Positions 49,008 through 58,215 of a stretch of DNA of 64,000 nucleotides are shown one piece after another. A model generated the notes under the pieces. The model was given only the letters and a program-made list of their open reading frames with translations, searched no databases and had not been told where the DNA came from. Made by a program: the position numbers and the translations under genes. Within the stretch, counting starts at the first letter, position 1. Each line of letters starts with the position of its first letter. The stretch is from Candidatus Manganitrophaceae bacterium (GTDB taxonomy: Bacteria; Nitrospirota; Nitrospiria; SBBL01; Manganitrophaceae): positions 618,869-682,868 of the forward strand of contig JACQEZ010000011.1 of the NCBI GenBank assembly GCA_016200325.1. The letters are read 5' to 3'.

Positions 49008-50765
49008 CTAAGCGGTGAGAACGCCGTCCGTTTTTTCCTCTTGCCTCTGTCCCTTTGCTTTCTTCGATTGATCGGGATCTGAGAAGACCATCTCATTGAT
49101 GGCCGCTCCGGCCGGGATCATCGGATAGCAGTTCTCTTCCTGATCGACGTGGAAATCCATCAGGACCGGCCCGTCGGTGGCCAGCCCCTCTTTCAAAATA
49201 TTTTCGACCTCACCGACTTCCGTGGCACGAAGGCCGACCGCTCCAAACGCCTCGGCGAGCTTGACGAAATCGGGAGAGTCACCCATAAAACTGTGAGAGT
49301 AGCGGCCATTATAGAAAAGCTGTTGCCATTGGCGGACCATCCCAAGGTATTTATTATTGATAATGGCGATCTTCACGGGGAGTTTATACTGGACGGCGGT
49401 TGCCAGCTCCTGAATGTTCATCACAATGCCGCCGTCTCCCGCAATACAGACAACCAGATCGTTCGGATAGGCCGCTTGCGCGCCGATGGCGGCGGGGAGG
49501 CCATAGCCCATGGTGCCGAGGCCCCCCGAGTTGAGGAAAGTTCGAGGTCGGTCGAACTTATAAAATTGAGCCGCCCACATCTGATGCTGTCCGACGTCGG
49601 TACTGATGATCGCTTTGCCCTGGGTGGTCTCAAAGATTTTATCGATCACATACTGCGGTTTAATGATCTGCTCCCCTTGTTCATAAGCCAACGGATGCTC
49701 TTTCTTCCAATCCTCGATCTGCGTCATCCACGGTTTGTGCTGTCCCAAGCTCCCGTTGCCGCAGGTTCTCAGAATTTGATTCAGCTCCCGAAGGACCGTC
49801 TTTGCATCACCGACGATCGGAACATGGACCGGAATGTTCTTGTGTATCGAGGTCGGATCGATATCGATGTGTACGATTCGGGCATTGGGGGCGAACCGTT
49901 CCACCTTGCCGGTTACACGGTCATCGAAACGGGAGCCGATGGCCAGGATGAGATCGGAATTGTGGATCGACATGTTGGCCCAGTAGGTCCCGTGCATTCC
50001 GAGCATCCCCAAAAAGAGCGGATGGGTTCCCGGAAAAGCGCCCAGTCCCATCAACGTCAGCGTCACCGGGATCTGCGTGATCTCCGCCAGTTCCCGGAGC
50101 TCTTGGTGGGCGTCGGAAGCGAGGACGCCTCCCCCGGCATAGATGATCGGCCGCTTTGCCTTCAGGATTTCCTGAGCCGCCTGTTTGATCTGCCATTTAT
50201 TGCCCTTGTAAACAGGAGAGTAGCTGCGCAGGGAAACCTTATCAGGGTATTTTAATTCGGTTTTGGCGTTGACGACGTCCTTCGGAAGGTCAACCAGGAC
50301 CGGTCCGGGCCTGCCCGAGGTCGCGATATAGAAGGCTTCCTTGATCGCCTGTCCCAGATCGTTGACATCTTTCACCAGGATATTGTACTTCGTACAGGGC
50401 CGGGTAATGCCGACGACGTCGGCCTCTTGGAAAGCGTCATTTCCGATCAGATGGGTTGGAACCTGGCCGGTGAGGACCACCAAGGGGGTGGAGTCCATAT
50501 AAGCATCGACAATGCCGGTGACGGTATTCGTGGCGCCGGGACCGGAAGTCACGAGCACAACGCCCGGCTTTCCGGTGGCCCGGGCATATCCTTCGGCCAT
50601 ATGGGTTCCACCCTGTTCATGCCGGCAGAGAATGAACTGGATGTCCTTTTCATCATAAAGGACGTCAAAAATAGAAAGATTGACCCCTCCCGGATATCCA
50701 AAGACAACCTTGACCCCTTCTCTCTTGAGGCACTCAATCAGAATTTGCGAACCCGATAACTTCAT
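49008..50765 (-). CDS. ilvB: Acetolactate synthase large (catalytic) subunit
   Basis: This 585-residue thiamine-diphosphate enzyme has GYPGGVNLSIFD, the catalytic glutamate segment CRHEQGGTHMAEGYARATGKPG and a central FAD-binding domain. The TPP-binding motif GDGGIVMNIQELATAVQYKLPVKIAIINN lies near the C-terminus. It is the first enzyme of valine, isoleucine and leucine synthesis. It is the first gene of the operon and has a good sigma70 promoter 225 bp upstream. Confidence 0.97.
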   Translation of the reverse strand: MKLSGSQILIECLKREGVKVVFGYPGGVNLSIFDVLYDEKDIQFILCRHEQGGTHMAEGYARATGKPGVVLVTSGPGATNTVTGIVDAYMDSTPLVVLTGQVPTHLIGNDAFQEADVVGITRPCTKYNILVKDVNDLGQAIKEAFYIATSGRPGPVLVDLPKDVVNAKTELKYPDKVSLRSYSPVYKGNKWQIKQAAQEILKAKRPIIYAGGGVLASDAHQELRELAEITQIPVTLTLMGLGAFPGTHPLFLGMLGMHGTYWANMSIHNSDLILAIGSRFDDRVTGKVERFAPNARIVHIDIDPTSIHKNIPVHVPIVGDAKTVLRELNQILRTCGNGSLGQHKPWMTQIEDWKKEHPLAYEQGEQIIKPQYVIDKIFETTQGKAIISTDVGQHQMWAAQFYKFDRPRTFLNSGGLGTMGYGLPAAIGAQAAYPNDLVVCIAGDGGIVMNIQELATAVQYKLPVKIAIINNKYLGMVRQWQQLFYNGRYSHSFMGDSPDFVKLAEAFGAVGLRATEVGEVENILKEGLATDGPVLMDFHVDQEENCYPMIPAGAAINEMVFSDPDQSKKAKGQRQEEKTDGVLTA

Positions 50766-50990
50766 TGTGATTTCTCCTTGGGGACCCTGCCGGTGTGGCC
50801 GCGAGCCTGACCCTCATCTAAATAACAAAACGGTATCAATTCGGCGTTCCCCTTAAGCCTGTTTCCGGCCCTGGGATGGACTGTCCGAAAGCGCATTTAT
50901 CCTTGGCGTCGCTCTCTCGACTGAGGTCGGTGGCCGAACTCAGTTCGATAGATAAACGGAAAAAGAAGTCGATCCTAGCATAAGTTGTAT

Positions 50991-51020
50991 ATTATTACCA
51001 TAGGCCGGAGGGGGAGTCAA
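50991..51020 (-). promoter_or_regulatory. Sigma70 promoter of the ilvBHC operon
   Basis: Minus strand: -35 TTGACT (51015-51020), 18-bp spacer, -10 AATAAT (50991-50996); each hexamer matches five of six consensus bases. The leader is about 220 bases. It has a CGAAC/GTTCG hairpin and a 13-codon frame (50981-50940) beginning almost at the start site, but no T-box sequence was found. Confidence 0.65.
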
Positions 51021-51061
51021 CCGGAAATATTGTGGGAAATCAATGCGGATTGGAAGTTGAT

Positions 51062-51940
51062 TCATTCCGTGGGGAGGTATAAAAGGGGGTCTCCTTTGGA
51101 GAGGGTCTCGGAACTTTCGATAATGCGCGCGGTGGCCGTCTGCTCCTGGGTGGAGAGGATCAGCAGCCGTCCCGCAGTTCGTTTTGGAAGGCGGGCCCGC
51201 TCACCCGGGAGCGGAAAGCCGCTTTCCTGGCCTCCGTGGATCACCTGAAATTGATCGCCGGGGAGAAGTCCATCTCTTCGGCCCCGATCGATATAGACGA
51301 TACTGTGCTCGGCATTATTGAGCTGATCTTCAGTGACCTCGACAATGAGCGCCTCGTTCTTGCCGGAGGAGGTTCCCTCGGGTGAGGGCGAAGGCGAACG
51401 AAGGGTCTCGAAGGAGACGATCTCGTCGTTAATTTCAATCGGCCCCTTGGAATGGGTCACCCGGGCGATGACGGTTTGGTCTTGCTTTCCGGTGATCCGG
51501 ACAATCCCGTTGATCTCGATAAGGTCCCCCACAAACTTTCCCGTCTTGGGGTGATAGACCGATTTCGTCTTTTTAAAGACAACCCACTCCTTTTGAGAGG
51601 GGGGGAGTTCTTGAGAGAGAACGAGATAAACGGTATCCCCCTCCGAGAGCATCAACTTCCGATCCTTGGACCCCACGATTTTTCCATCCGCTTTCAGCTC
51701 TCGAGCGACCATTCCATAGGAGAGGGACGACCAAAAGTCACTTCTCTTCGAAACAGAATCAGAGGCGCTCTCCTCGGAAGGAGGGGGAAGGAGGGAGGCC
51801 GGCTCCTCAGCCATCGCCGGGGAGGAGGTGTTTGAAGGGAACTCCTCCGCCGTTGCCTGGGTGGTGCCCAAGTAAAGCAATGTCATTGACATCAGCGCTG
51901 TTTTGAAAGCCATCTGTTTGAGGATCATCGCATCTCCCAT
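51062..51940 (-). CDS. Exported protein of unknown function
   Basis: This 292-residue protein has a signal peptide (ending near TQATAEE) and a Ser/Pro/Glu-rich stretch (about 35-65). A mainly beta C-terminal region follows, with GDTVYLVLSQELPPSQKEWVVFKKTKSVYHPKTGKFVGDLIEINGIVRI and DRGRRDGLLPGDQFQVIHGG. These segments resemble the domain found after LysM repeats in some Nitrospirota and delta-proteobacterial exported proteins, but no LysM repeat is present here. It is probably periplasmic and envelope-associated. Confidence 0.65.
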   Translation of the reverse strand: MGDAMILKQMAFKTALMSMTLLYLGTTQATAEEFPSNTSSPAMAEEPASLLPPPSEESASDSVSKRSDFWSSLSYGMVARELKADGKIVGSKDRKLMLSEGDTVYLVLSQELPPSQKEWVVFKKTKSVYHPKTGKFVGDLIEINGIVRITGKQDQTVIARVTHSKGPIEINDEIVSFETLRSPSPSPEGTSSGKNEALIVEVTEDQLNNAEHSIVYIDRGRRDGLLPGDQFQVIHGGQESGFPLPGERARLPKRTAGRLLILSTQEQTATARIIESSETLSKGDPLLYLPTE

Positions 51941-52082
51941 TATTCGTTTGGGAGAAAGATAACAAATAATCGGCGATTGTCAAGGAAACCGGTTTTGAGA
52001 GAGGCCGTTCCCCCACCGGTTCGACATTGTTTTTCAAGAAAGAGATATGCTAACATGTTGGGCGTTTGACCTGAGTCTGAAT

Positions 52083-53066
52083 ATGAAGCTCCTGTTCCTT
52101 TTGACCGGTTTGATCCGTTGGGGTTGGCTCTTTTTTCTCTTGGGATGCAGCCAAGGGGAGACGATCCTCTCGATTACCTTCAGCACCCTCAACCCGGATG
52201 CGGTATATGTTGGAACAGCCGGGGGAGGATTCTATAAAAGTATCGACAGCGGCGTCACCTTCCAGCGGTTGACCGGCGGGCTGACCCGGTACAACATCAC
52301 CTCCATTGCGGTGAACCCTTCCCTCTCAGCCGTCCTTTATGCCGGCTCGTTCGGCGACAGCATTTACCGAAGCGTGGACGGCGGCCGGAGCTGGATCATC
52401 ATTAATAAAGGTTTGGACGACAATGTCGGTACCCAGGCGGTCAATGCGGTGGTCTCCGATCCCTTCATTGCGGAGATTCTCTATGTTGGCACGAACCATG
52501 GTGTTTACAAAAGCGGCGATGGCGGGGGAGAGTGGCAATCGGCAAATATGGGGATGGCAAATCGGTTTGTCATCACCCTGGCGATGGACCCTTCCAATCA
52601 CAGCGTGCTCTTGGCCGGCACAAATGAGGGGATTTTTAAGACGGACGATGCGGCCAAGACCTGGCGGTTGGTCCATCCGGAAACAAAAAAATGGGCGGTG
52701 AATACGGTTGCTTTTGATAAAACCACTTCCGGGACCCTCTACGCCGGAACCAATCGAGGCTTTTTTAAGTCCACCGACGAAGGGGCAACCTGGCAGCTGC
52801 AAGATAAAGATCACTCAACCCGGTTTGTCTCCACAATTGCAATCCATCCGGCAAAACCCCATACCCTCTATATCGGCAATAACAACGGCGTTTATAAAAG
52901 CATCGACGGCGCAGAATCATGGGAGCCGCTTCCGTCGGCCCCGCACGGCGTGACCGTTTTGGCGGTTCATTCCCGTTCGCATCAGATCCTCTTTGCCGGG
53001 ACGACAGCCGGCCTGTACCGAAGTGCCGATGAAGGAGCGCGTTGGAGCATTGTAAAGCTCCGTTGA
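52083..53066 (+). CDS. Beta-propeller (BNR/sortilin-like) lipoprotein
   Basis: This 327-residue protein has a lipoprotein signal (LLFLLTGLIRWGWLFFLLGC). About seven repeats of the type TLYAGTNRGFFKSTDEGATWQL follow, which are BNR/Asp-box blades of a seven-bladed propeller related to sortilin and sialidases. No enzyme active site is evident; ligand or protein binding outside the membrane is likely. An ATG 12 codons earlier (52047) is possible, but the 52083 start gives the cleaner signal. It is followed closely by a second propeller lipoprotein. Confidence 0.8.
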   Translation: MKLLFLLTGLIRWGWLFFLLGCSQGETILSITFSTLNPDAVYVGTAGGGFYKSIDSGVTFQRLTGGLTRYNITSIAVNPSLSAVLYAGSFGDSIYRSVDGGRSWIIINKGLDDNVGTQAVNAVVSDPFIAEILYVGTNHGVYKSGDGGGEWQSANMGMANRFVITLAMDPSNHSVLLAGTNEGIFKTDDAAKTWRLVHPETKKWAVNTVAFDKTTSGTLYAGTNRGFFKSTDEGATWQLQDKDHSTRFVSTIAIHPAKPHTLYIGNNNGVYKSIDGAESWEPLPSAPHGVTVLAVHSRSHQILFAGTTAGLYRSADEGARWSIVKLR

Positions 53067-53140
53067 TATCAATTGTGAACCTTAAGCGCATGAAGCTTAA
53101 GCCGGAAGAGACTTTCAGCTTAACCGATGAAGGAGTCCGA

Positions 53141-54169
53141 TTGACGACATTTTTAAATAATCGATCCTGGAAGTGGATTTTGATTGCCTTATATCTAGTC
53201 GGATGCACCCCTTCTCCTTCCGTCCCGCCTGCGGCTGTGCCTAATGTGCCGAGCGGATGGGAGATTCAAAAGAGTGGGGTCCAAACCGCGTTAGGGGGGA
53301 TTTTCTTTCTCAATGCTCAACAAGGATGGCTCAGCGGAAACAAAGGAACGGTCCTTCATACCACGGATGGGGGACAACATTGGGCGCTCCAGGAGACAGG
53401 TACGGAGATCTTGCTCGCCTCCATTTTCTTCATTACTCCTGAAAGAGGTTGGGTGGTCGGAGAGAAGGGAGCGATCCTCTATACGACCGACGGGGGACAG
53501 AAGTGGACCGCTCAGGAGAGCGGACAGGTAAAGAAGAGCTTGATGCATGTCTTTTTCACCGACCCGGAGCATGGGTGGGTTGCCGGTGAGAAGGGATTGC
53601 TTCTCTCAACGACTGATGGCGGCCAACATTGGATCTCCACCGAGGTCCGGCCGGCGGTGGCGTTCAACTCGATCTATTTTGTCAACCAGAAACAGGGATG
53701 GATCTCCGGAGACGCAGGAAATATGTTTTATACGGAGGATGCCGGCGCCCATTGGGTTCGGCAAGAGACGGGGACCGATAAAGATCTCCATCGGGTCTTC
53801 TTCACCAAGCCCGAGATCGGTTGGGCGGTCGGTTCCGCCGGAATGATCATCCACACCACCGACGGTGGAAAGCACTGGGCGGCGCAAGAGAGCGCGGTTC
53901 CCACCTTTCTCTTGGGCCTCTTCTTCGCGAATGATCAGGTCGGCTGGGCCGTCGGCGCTGCAGGAACGATCATCCATACCAAAGATGGGGGCGCCACCTG
54001 GCAGCAGCAGACTTCGAAAACGATTGATTTTTTAATCAACGTCTTCTTTGTCAATCCCCAGGTAGGATGGGTGGTGGGGGTCAAAGGGATTATCCTCCAT
54101 ACCGAACGGGGAGGAGACCTTCCCCCGGAAGCCGTTCAATCCAAAGGGGAGGGCGAGGGGAAGCAATGA
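53141..54169 (+). CDS. YCF48/Hcf136-like beta-propeller lipoprotein
   Basis: This 342-residue lipoprotein (signal WILIALYLVGC) contains seven repeats such as GWVVGEKGAILYTTDGGQKWTAQ and GWAVGSAGMIIHTTDGGKHWAAQ, the pattern of YCF48/Hcf136 photosystem II assembly factors and their many non-photosynthetic relatives. The TTG start at 53141 has AAGGAG five bases upstream and places the lipobox correctly; earlier ATGs in frame have no such support. It probably works with the preceding propeller protein. Its stop overlaps the next gene by 4 bp (ATGA). Confidence 0.82.
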   Translation: MTTFLNNRSWKWILIALYLVGCTPSPSVPPAAVPNVPSGWEIQKSGVQTALGGIFFLNAQQGWLSGNKGTVLHTTDGGQHWALQETGTEILLASIFFITPERGWVVGEKGAILYTTDGGQKWTAQESGQVKKSLMHVFFTDPEHGWVAGEKGLLLSTTDGGQHWISTEVRPAVAFNSIYFVNQKQGWISGDAGNMFYTEDAGAHWVRQETGTDKDLHRVFFTKPEIGWAVGSAGMIIHTTDGGKHWAAQESAVPTFLLGLFFANDQVGWAVGAAGTIIHTKDGGATWQQQTSKTIDFLINVFFVNPQVGWVVGVKGIILHTERGGDLPPEAVQSKGEGEGKQ

Positions 54170-54339
54170 GCAGCGAGCCGATCGATCTCGAAGCAAAGTC
54201 AATGCGGTCTCTCAATGAAGGCTCTGAAGGTCGATCAAAAAGCGAGCGGTGCGATATTTGCGGGACGTCGATGCTCGATCTGCACTGTAAACTGATCTGC
54301 CGACAGTGCGGCTTCAAGCGCGACTGTTCCGATCCCTGA
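54166..54339 (+). CDS. Small zinc-ribbon protein
   Basis: This 57-residue protein has a charged N-terminus and a C-terminal CDICGTS...CKLICRQCGFKRDC pattern, with enough cysteines for one zinc ribbon. The ATG overlaps the stop of the propeller lipoprotein gene. No DNA-binding or enzymatic domain is attached. It is cytoplasmic, in contrast to the exported products upstream, so the functional link is unclear. Confidence 0.7.
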   Translation: MSSEPIDLEAKSMRSLNEGSEGRSKSERCDICGTSMLDLHCKLICRQCGFKRDCSDP

Positions 54340-54341
54340 GC

Positions 54342-54677
54342 TTAGGTCTGCAACTTTCGGCCGAGGGTCTTCTCGACGCTGGCGATCTTGCCGGTGAGGC
54401 GGCCTGTTTTCCCCTTTCGATAGTCAATCTTGATGACCGTCGAAACCCGGTCACAATCTTCCTTCATCCGCTCCCAGCACGCCTTCACGACCCCCAAGAC
54501 CTCATCCCAGGGCCCTTCAATCACGGTTCCCATCGGATTCAGTCGGTATTCCAGGCCGCTCTTATCGACGATCTCAAGGGATCTGGAGACGTACTCGCTC
54601 ACACTCTCCCCTTGGGTCAGTGGAGACATGGAGAATTCCAGTAAGATGACCTCGTCCTTTTCTTTCTCGCTTGCCAC
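54342..54677 (-). CDS. MTH1187-family thiamine-binding protein
   Basis: This 111-residue alpha/beta protein has ILLEFSMSPLTQGESVSEYVSRSLEIVDKSGLEYRLNPMGTVIEGPWDEVLGVVKACWE, the full signature of MTH1187/YkoF-like proteins. Relatives bind thiamine or a related heterocycle and are sometimes fused to transporters. It is convergent with the zinc-ribbon gene. The ATG is preceded by GGAGG at moderate spacing. Confidence 0.87.
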   Translation of the reverse strand: MASEKEKDEVILLEFSMSPLTQGESVSEYVSRSLEIVDKSGLEYRLNPMGTVIEGPWDEVLGVVKACWERMKEDCDRVSTVIKIDYRKGKTGRLTGKIASVEKTLGRKLQT

Positions 54678-54716
54678 GTTACCTCCTTTGCTAAAACTAA
54701 AGCTCAGACGCGCCTG

Positions 54717-54992
54717 CTATGTCTTCGGGAACACCTGGGTAAACGGTTTGACTTCATAGCGCGAGAAGACCCCCTCCGCCACGTAAGGGTCCGATTCCAC
54801 CCACGAGACCGCCGCATCCAACGAATCGGCCTCAAAAACAATCAGAGTGCCTGTTTTGTCGGCGAAGGGACCGGCCAGAATTAACTTCTTTAATCCGCTT
54901 AATTCTTCCAGCCGCTCCAAATGGGCGGGACGCAGACGTTTCCTCAGCGCCATTCCCTCCGGCCCGTCAAGACCGATCATCACGAATAGCAT
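54717..54992 (-). CDS. YciI-family protein
   Basis: This 91-residue protein has the YciI fold motifs RPAHLERLEELS, LAGPFADKTGTLIVFEADSLDAAVSWVESDPYVAEGVFSRYEVKPF, including the conserved His and the DPY. Most YciI proteins lack a defined activity; some are related to dechlorinases and dehydratases. It lies 39 bp downstream of ygfZ on the same strand. Confidence 0.9.
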   Translation of the reverse strand: MLFVMIGLDGPEGMALRKRLRPAHLERLEELSGLKKLILAGPFADKTGTLIVFEADSLDAAVSWVESDPYVAEGVFSRYEVKPFTQVFPKT

Positions 54993-55031
54993 GGTTTCTC
55001 CGGCGTTATCTTTAGTTTATTATAGACGCGT

Positions 55032-56111
55032 TCAGTCCCGATGATAAAACGGAAGGGGGGTGATTTTCGCCGGCCTCCTGATCTGATCGCTCTCCACCTC
55101 GACGGCGGTTTCCGGAGCCGCGATTTGAGGGCGCAGGTAGCCCATGGCGATCACCTTCTTCAAAAAGGGAGACCAGGTGCTGCTTGTGATCCACCCGAGC
55201 TCCTTCTCCCCTTGAAAGACCTTGTCGTTTTTTTTGGGAAGCGACGCTCCCTCGAGAACCAAACCGGTCAACTGTTTGTTGACATGGCCGTAGGTCTGAA
55301 TGCGCGCCATGACCTCCTGACCGGGATAACACCCTTTGGTATAGCTGATCGCCTCGGGGCCGATTCCCGCTTCGATCGGGATGATATGCTCATCCATATC
55401 TATCCCGTAACGGGGTTTCCCCGCTTCGACGCGCGCGATCTCCAGAGCCGCTTGGCCGACTGGCACCGGGTGAAAGGCCGCACCCTCTGTAAAAAGGCGC
55501 CCCCAAAATGTCTCGAGCCCCTCAATCGGAAGGTAGAGGTGATAGTCCTCTCCGCCGGTGATGGAGCGTTTGATGCAGAGCAGCGGCGATCCCCCGGCTT
55601 CCGTTTGGAAAAAAGACTTCTCCTCCATCTCCGGAAGCGAGCCGAGCAGCAGCGCGAGGAGCGGGCGCGCCTGGGGACCTGAAACCAGCAGATGTCCCCA
55701 GGCGGGGGTCTCTATCTTCACTTGAGAGCGGAGCTTAAACCGCATCAGTTGCTCGAAGGTTTTCTTTGCATTGGTACCCTCCACCTCCATCACGATTGCG
55801 TCTGAAAGGGGATAGAGATAAAAATCGGAGAGAACCCTTCCTTTGGCGGTGAGCAGGGTGGCATACAGCCCCCGCTGCGGGGGAAGATTCGTTAGATCAT
55901 TGCTGACCAGGTTTTGAAGGAAGGAAATCTGATCGCGCCCGCTGATCAGAAAGAGACCCTGAAAGGATAAATCGGCGATACCGACCCCTTCGCGGATGGA
56001 GCGGTATTCTGCAAGGGAATCTCCATAATCTGCGGGGAGTTCCCATTCTTCATGAATTAAAAGGCGGGCACCTCGCTGTTGGTGCAGGGCCTGTAAAGGG
56101 AGCGTTGGCAT
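55032..56111 (-). CDS. ygfZ: Folate-binding protein YgfZ
   Basis: This 359-residue relative of the glycine cleavage T-protein has the YgfZ-specific motif KGCYPGQEVMARIQTYG, with its essential Cys. YgfZ uses tetrahydrofolate and helps maintain certain Fe-S enzymes, such as MiaB. The start at 56111 (MPTLPLQ) has AAAGGA upstream; an ATG seven codons earlier is less likely. No direct partner is adjacent. Confidence 0.92.
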   Translation of the reverse strand: MPTLPLQALHQQRGARLLIHEEWELPADYGDSLAEYRSIREGVGIADLSFQGLFLISGRDQISFLQNLVSNDLTNLPPQRGLYATLLTAKGRVLSDFYLYPLSDAIVMEVEGTNAKKTFEQLMRFKLRSQVKIETPAWGHLLVSGPQARPLLALLLGSLPEMEEKSFFQTEAGGSPLLCIKRSITGGEDYHLYLPIEGLETFWGRLFTEGAAFHPVPVGQAALEIARVEAGKPRYGIDMDEHIIPIEAGIGPEAISYTKGCYPGQEVMARIQTYGHVNKQLTGLVLEGASLPKKNDKVFQGEKELGWITSSTWSPFLKKVIAMGYLRPQIAAPETAVEVESDQIRRPAKITPLPFYHRD

Positions 56112-56207
56112 CGGTGATCCTTTCATCGTCATGGGGAAGGGGCGTAAAACAGGAAAAATAATAACATGACCGAGGAGATGGGGTCAAACGCGTTTCGGAC
56201 CGATTGC

Positions 56208-56235
56208 TTGACTCTATAAAGTGATTTCATATATC
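56208..56235 (+). promoter_or_regulatory. Sigma70 promoter for the NarL-type regulator
   Basis: -35 TTGACT (56208-56213), 16-bp spacer, -10 TATATC (56230-56235). A TATAAT also occurs at 56255-56260 but has no matching -35. Confidence 0.45.
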
Positions 56236-56276
56236 GTAAGGAGTAAACGAACTCTATAATATGGAAGAAGGTCGAT

Positions 56277-57020
56277 ATGAGAGAGTCCGCAGCAATTAAG
56301 AAGTCCCACCTTCCCCTCGTGCGACATGAAATCCGTCTTCTTATCGTTGATGATGAGGCGCTGACCCGGAAGGGTCTCATCTCTCTTTTCCATCTCCAAA
56401 AAGGAATGAAGGTCATCGGTGAGGCTCAGAACGGCATTGAGGCGGCTGAGAAGGCCAAAGCCCTGAAGCCGGATGTCATCCTCATGGATTCGCAAATGCC
56501 GGTCTGTGATGGTTTAAAGGGGATCGGCTTCATTAAAGAGGCCTATCCGGCGGCCAACATCATTCTCCTCGCCCTCTCCGATGAGGAGTCGAATATTTTT
56601 GCCGCATTGCGATCGGGAGCCAAGGGTTTTGTTTACAAAAACATTGAGCCTGAGAAGCTGTACAAGTGTATTTCGCTGGTTCACCGGGGAGAAATCGTCC
56701 TGCCCCGACAGATGGCATCGAAACTCTTTACCTCGCCCTACATTACCTCCAACCCTCCGGCGGCCAATCATGGGCCGTTGACCCCCAGGGAGCGGGAGAT
56801 TCTCAATTGTCTTGGCGAAGGGGCCAGCAACAAGGAGATTGGATCGATTTTGGGCATCTCGGAGCACACGGTGAAGATCCATCTCCGTCACATACTCAAA
56901 AAACTCCATTTGAACAATAGGGTTCAGGCCGCCATCTTCGCGCTGAAGGAGCGAACCTTGCCGCCGGGCCTTCCTGCAGCGACCGATTTAAGGGAAGATG
57001 GATCGATCTCGCCACGGTAA
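56277..57020 (+). CDS. NarL/LuxR-type response regulator
   Basis: This 247-residue protein has an N-terminal receiver domain (residues about 20-140; phospho-Asp in DVILMDSQMPVCDGL; LALSDEE and GFVYKN switch residues). It has a C-terminal LuxR-type DNA-binding domain (LTPREREILNCLGEGASNKEIGSILGISEHTVKIHLRHILKKL). No sensor kinase is adjacent. The GAF-GGDEF gene follows 103 bp later on the same strand and may belong to the same pathway. Confidence 0.93.
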   Translation: MRESAAIKKSHLPLVRHEIRLLIVDDEALTRKGLISLFHLQKGMKVIGEAQNGIEAAEKAKALKPDVILMDSQMPVCDGLKGIGFIKEAYPAANIILLALSDEESNIFAALRSGAKGFVYKNIEPEKLYKCISLVHRGEIVLPRQMASKLFTSPYITSNPPAANHGPLTPREREILNCLGEGASNKEIGSILGISEHTVKIHLRHILKKLHLNNRVQAAIFALKERTLPPGLPAATDLREDGSISPR

Positions 57021-57123
57021 GCGGCGCAGCCTCTTCCGTAATCTTAATCAAGGATGAACAGCCTGCCGTTTCACGGGTGGGTTATGCTCGTCTTATCAAA
57101 GATTCTCTCGCCAAATTGATCCC

Positions 57124-58179
57124 ATGAGCGACCTCATCAATGTGCCACCCTCCGATGATTGGCAGCCTTTGTTGGACATTGCCAATCATCTCTTCTCGGC
57201 ACGACGTTTCAACGATGTTCTCTACCAGGTGGTCCGGGAGATTGCCGCCCGGATGGAGATTCTCCGCTGCTCGATCGTTTTTGTCGATGAGCGGCGGGAG
57301 ACCGCGTATGTGGTGGCGACGCACGAGGCATCGGAAGCAAACCGGATCCCGCTGGACCTGAAAAAATATCCGGAGTTCGTGCAGGCCATCGAGACCAAAG
57401 AGACCGTTTTCATCCCGAATGCGTTGCAATACCCTCCTTTGGCTCCTTTCCGAGAGGAGCTGCAGGCGATCTCGCTTCGGTCGATCGTCGTTCATCCTCT
57501 TATTCAGGACGAAAAGGTGCTCGGGAATCTCATTCTGAGAATTTCGAGCGCACGGTTCATAACTCCTCAAGAGATTCAGTTTTCCGCCTGGATTGGCCGA
57601 TTGGCCGGCAGCGCGATTCGGAACGCCCATTATTATGAGATGCTCATCGAGGAGAGAAATCATCTCGAGCGGCTCGCCACGATCGACTTTCTCACCGACA
57701 CCTTCAACCATCGCTACTTCAGCACCCGCTTAGAAGAAGAGTTCAACCGCGCCATTCGCTATAACCTCTCGCTGGCCTGCATCCTCCTCGATGTCGATGA
57801 TTTCAAGTGGATCAATGACACATACGGCCATCGAAACGGAGACATGATTTTGCGCGAGGTCGCCTCGATGATCAAAGGGACGATCAGAAAGACCGATTTC
57901 CTTGCCCGCTATGGGGGGGAGGAGTTTGTGATATTGCTTCCCCAAACCGATTTGGGAGGAGGGTATCAAGAGGGGGAGCGGATCCGGCGCGCGGTCCGGG
58001 AGCACTCTTATGGCGATCTGACCCGCGCCAAACGGGTAACCTTAAGCCTTGGCGTGGCAACCTTCCCGGAGAAAACGATCGAGACCGCCGACCACCTGAT
58101 CCGGGCGGCAGACCGGGCCCTCTACCAAGCCAAAAGACTTGGGAAGGATCGGACCGAACGCTTCGTCTCGACCGACTGA
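57124..58179 (+). CDS. GAF-domain diguanylate cyclase
   Basis: This 351-residue soluble protein has a GAF domain (about 10-165) and a GGDEF domain (about 180-345) with active site YGGEEF. An inhibitory site RKTD sits five residues before it, so product feedback by c-di-GMP is expected. It makes c-di-GMP from two GTP in response to a ligand or redox signal at the GAF domain. No EAL or PilZ protein is in the window. Confidence 0.93.
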   Translation: MSDLINVPPSDDWQPLLDIANHLFSARRFNDVLYQVVREIAARMEILRCSIVFVDERRETAYVVATHEASEANRIPLDLKKYPEFVQAIETKETVFIPNALQYPPLAPFREELQAISLRSIVVHPLIQDEKVLGNLILRISSARFITPQEIQFSAWIGRLAGSAIRNAHYYEMLIEERNHLERLATIDFLTDTFNHRYFSTRLEEEFNRAIRYNLSLACILLDVDDFKWINDTYGHRNGDMILREVASMIKGTIRKTDFLARYGGEEFVILLPQTDLGGGYQEGERIRRAVREHSYGDLTRAKRVTLSLGVATFPEKTIETADHLIRAADRALYQAKRLGKDRTERFVSTD

Positions 58180-58215
58180 TCGACCTTCGCCCCCTGCCGC
58201 CACCCCGCGGATCGT

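Noticed and set aside
50766..50990. T-box or classical attenuator leader for ilvB
   Set aside because: No T-box sequence and no run of Leu/Ile/Val codons; the 13-codon frame at 50981-50940 has only two Leu and one Val.
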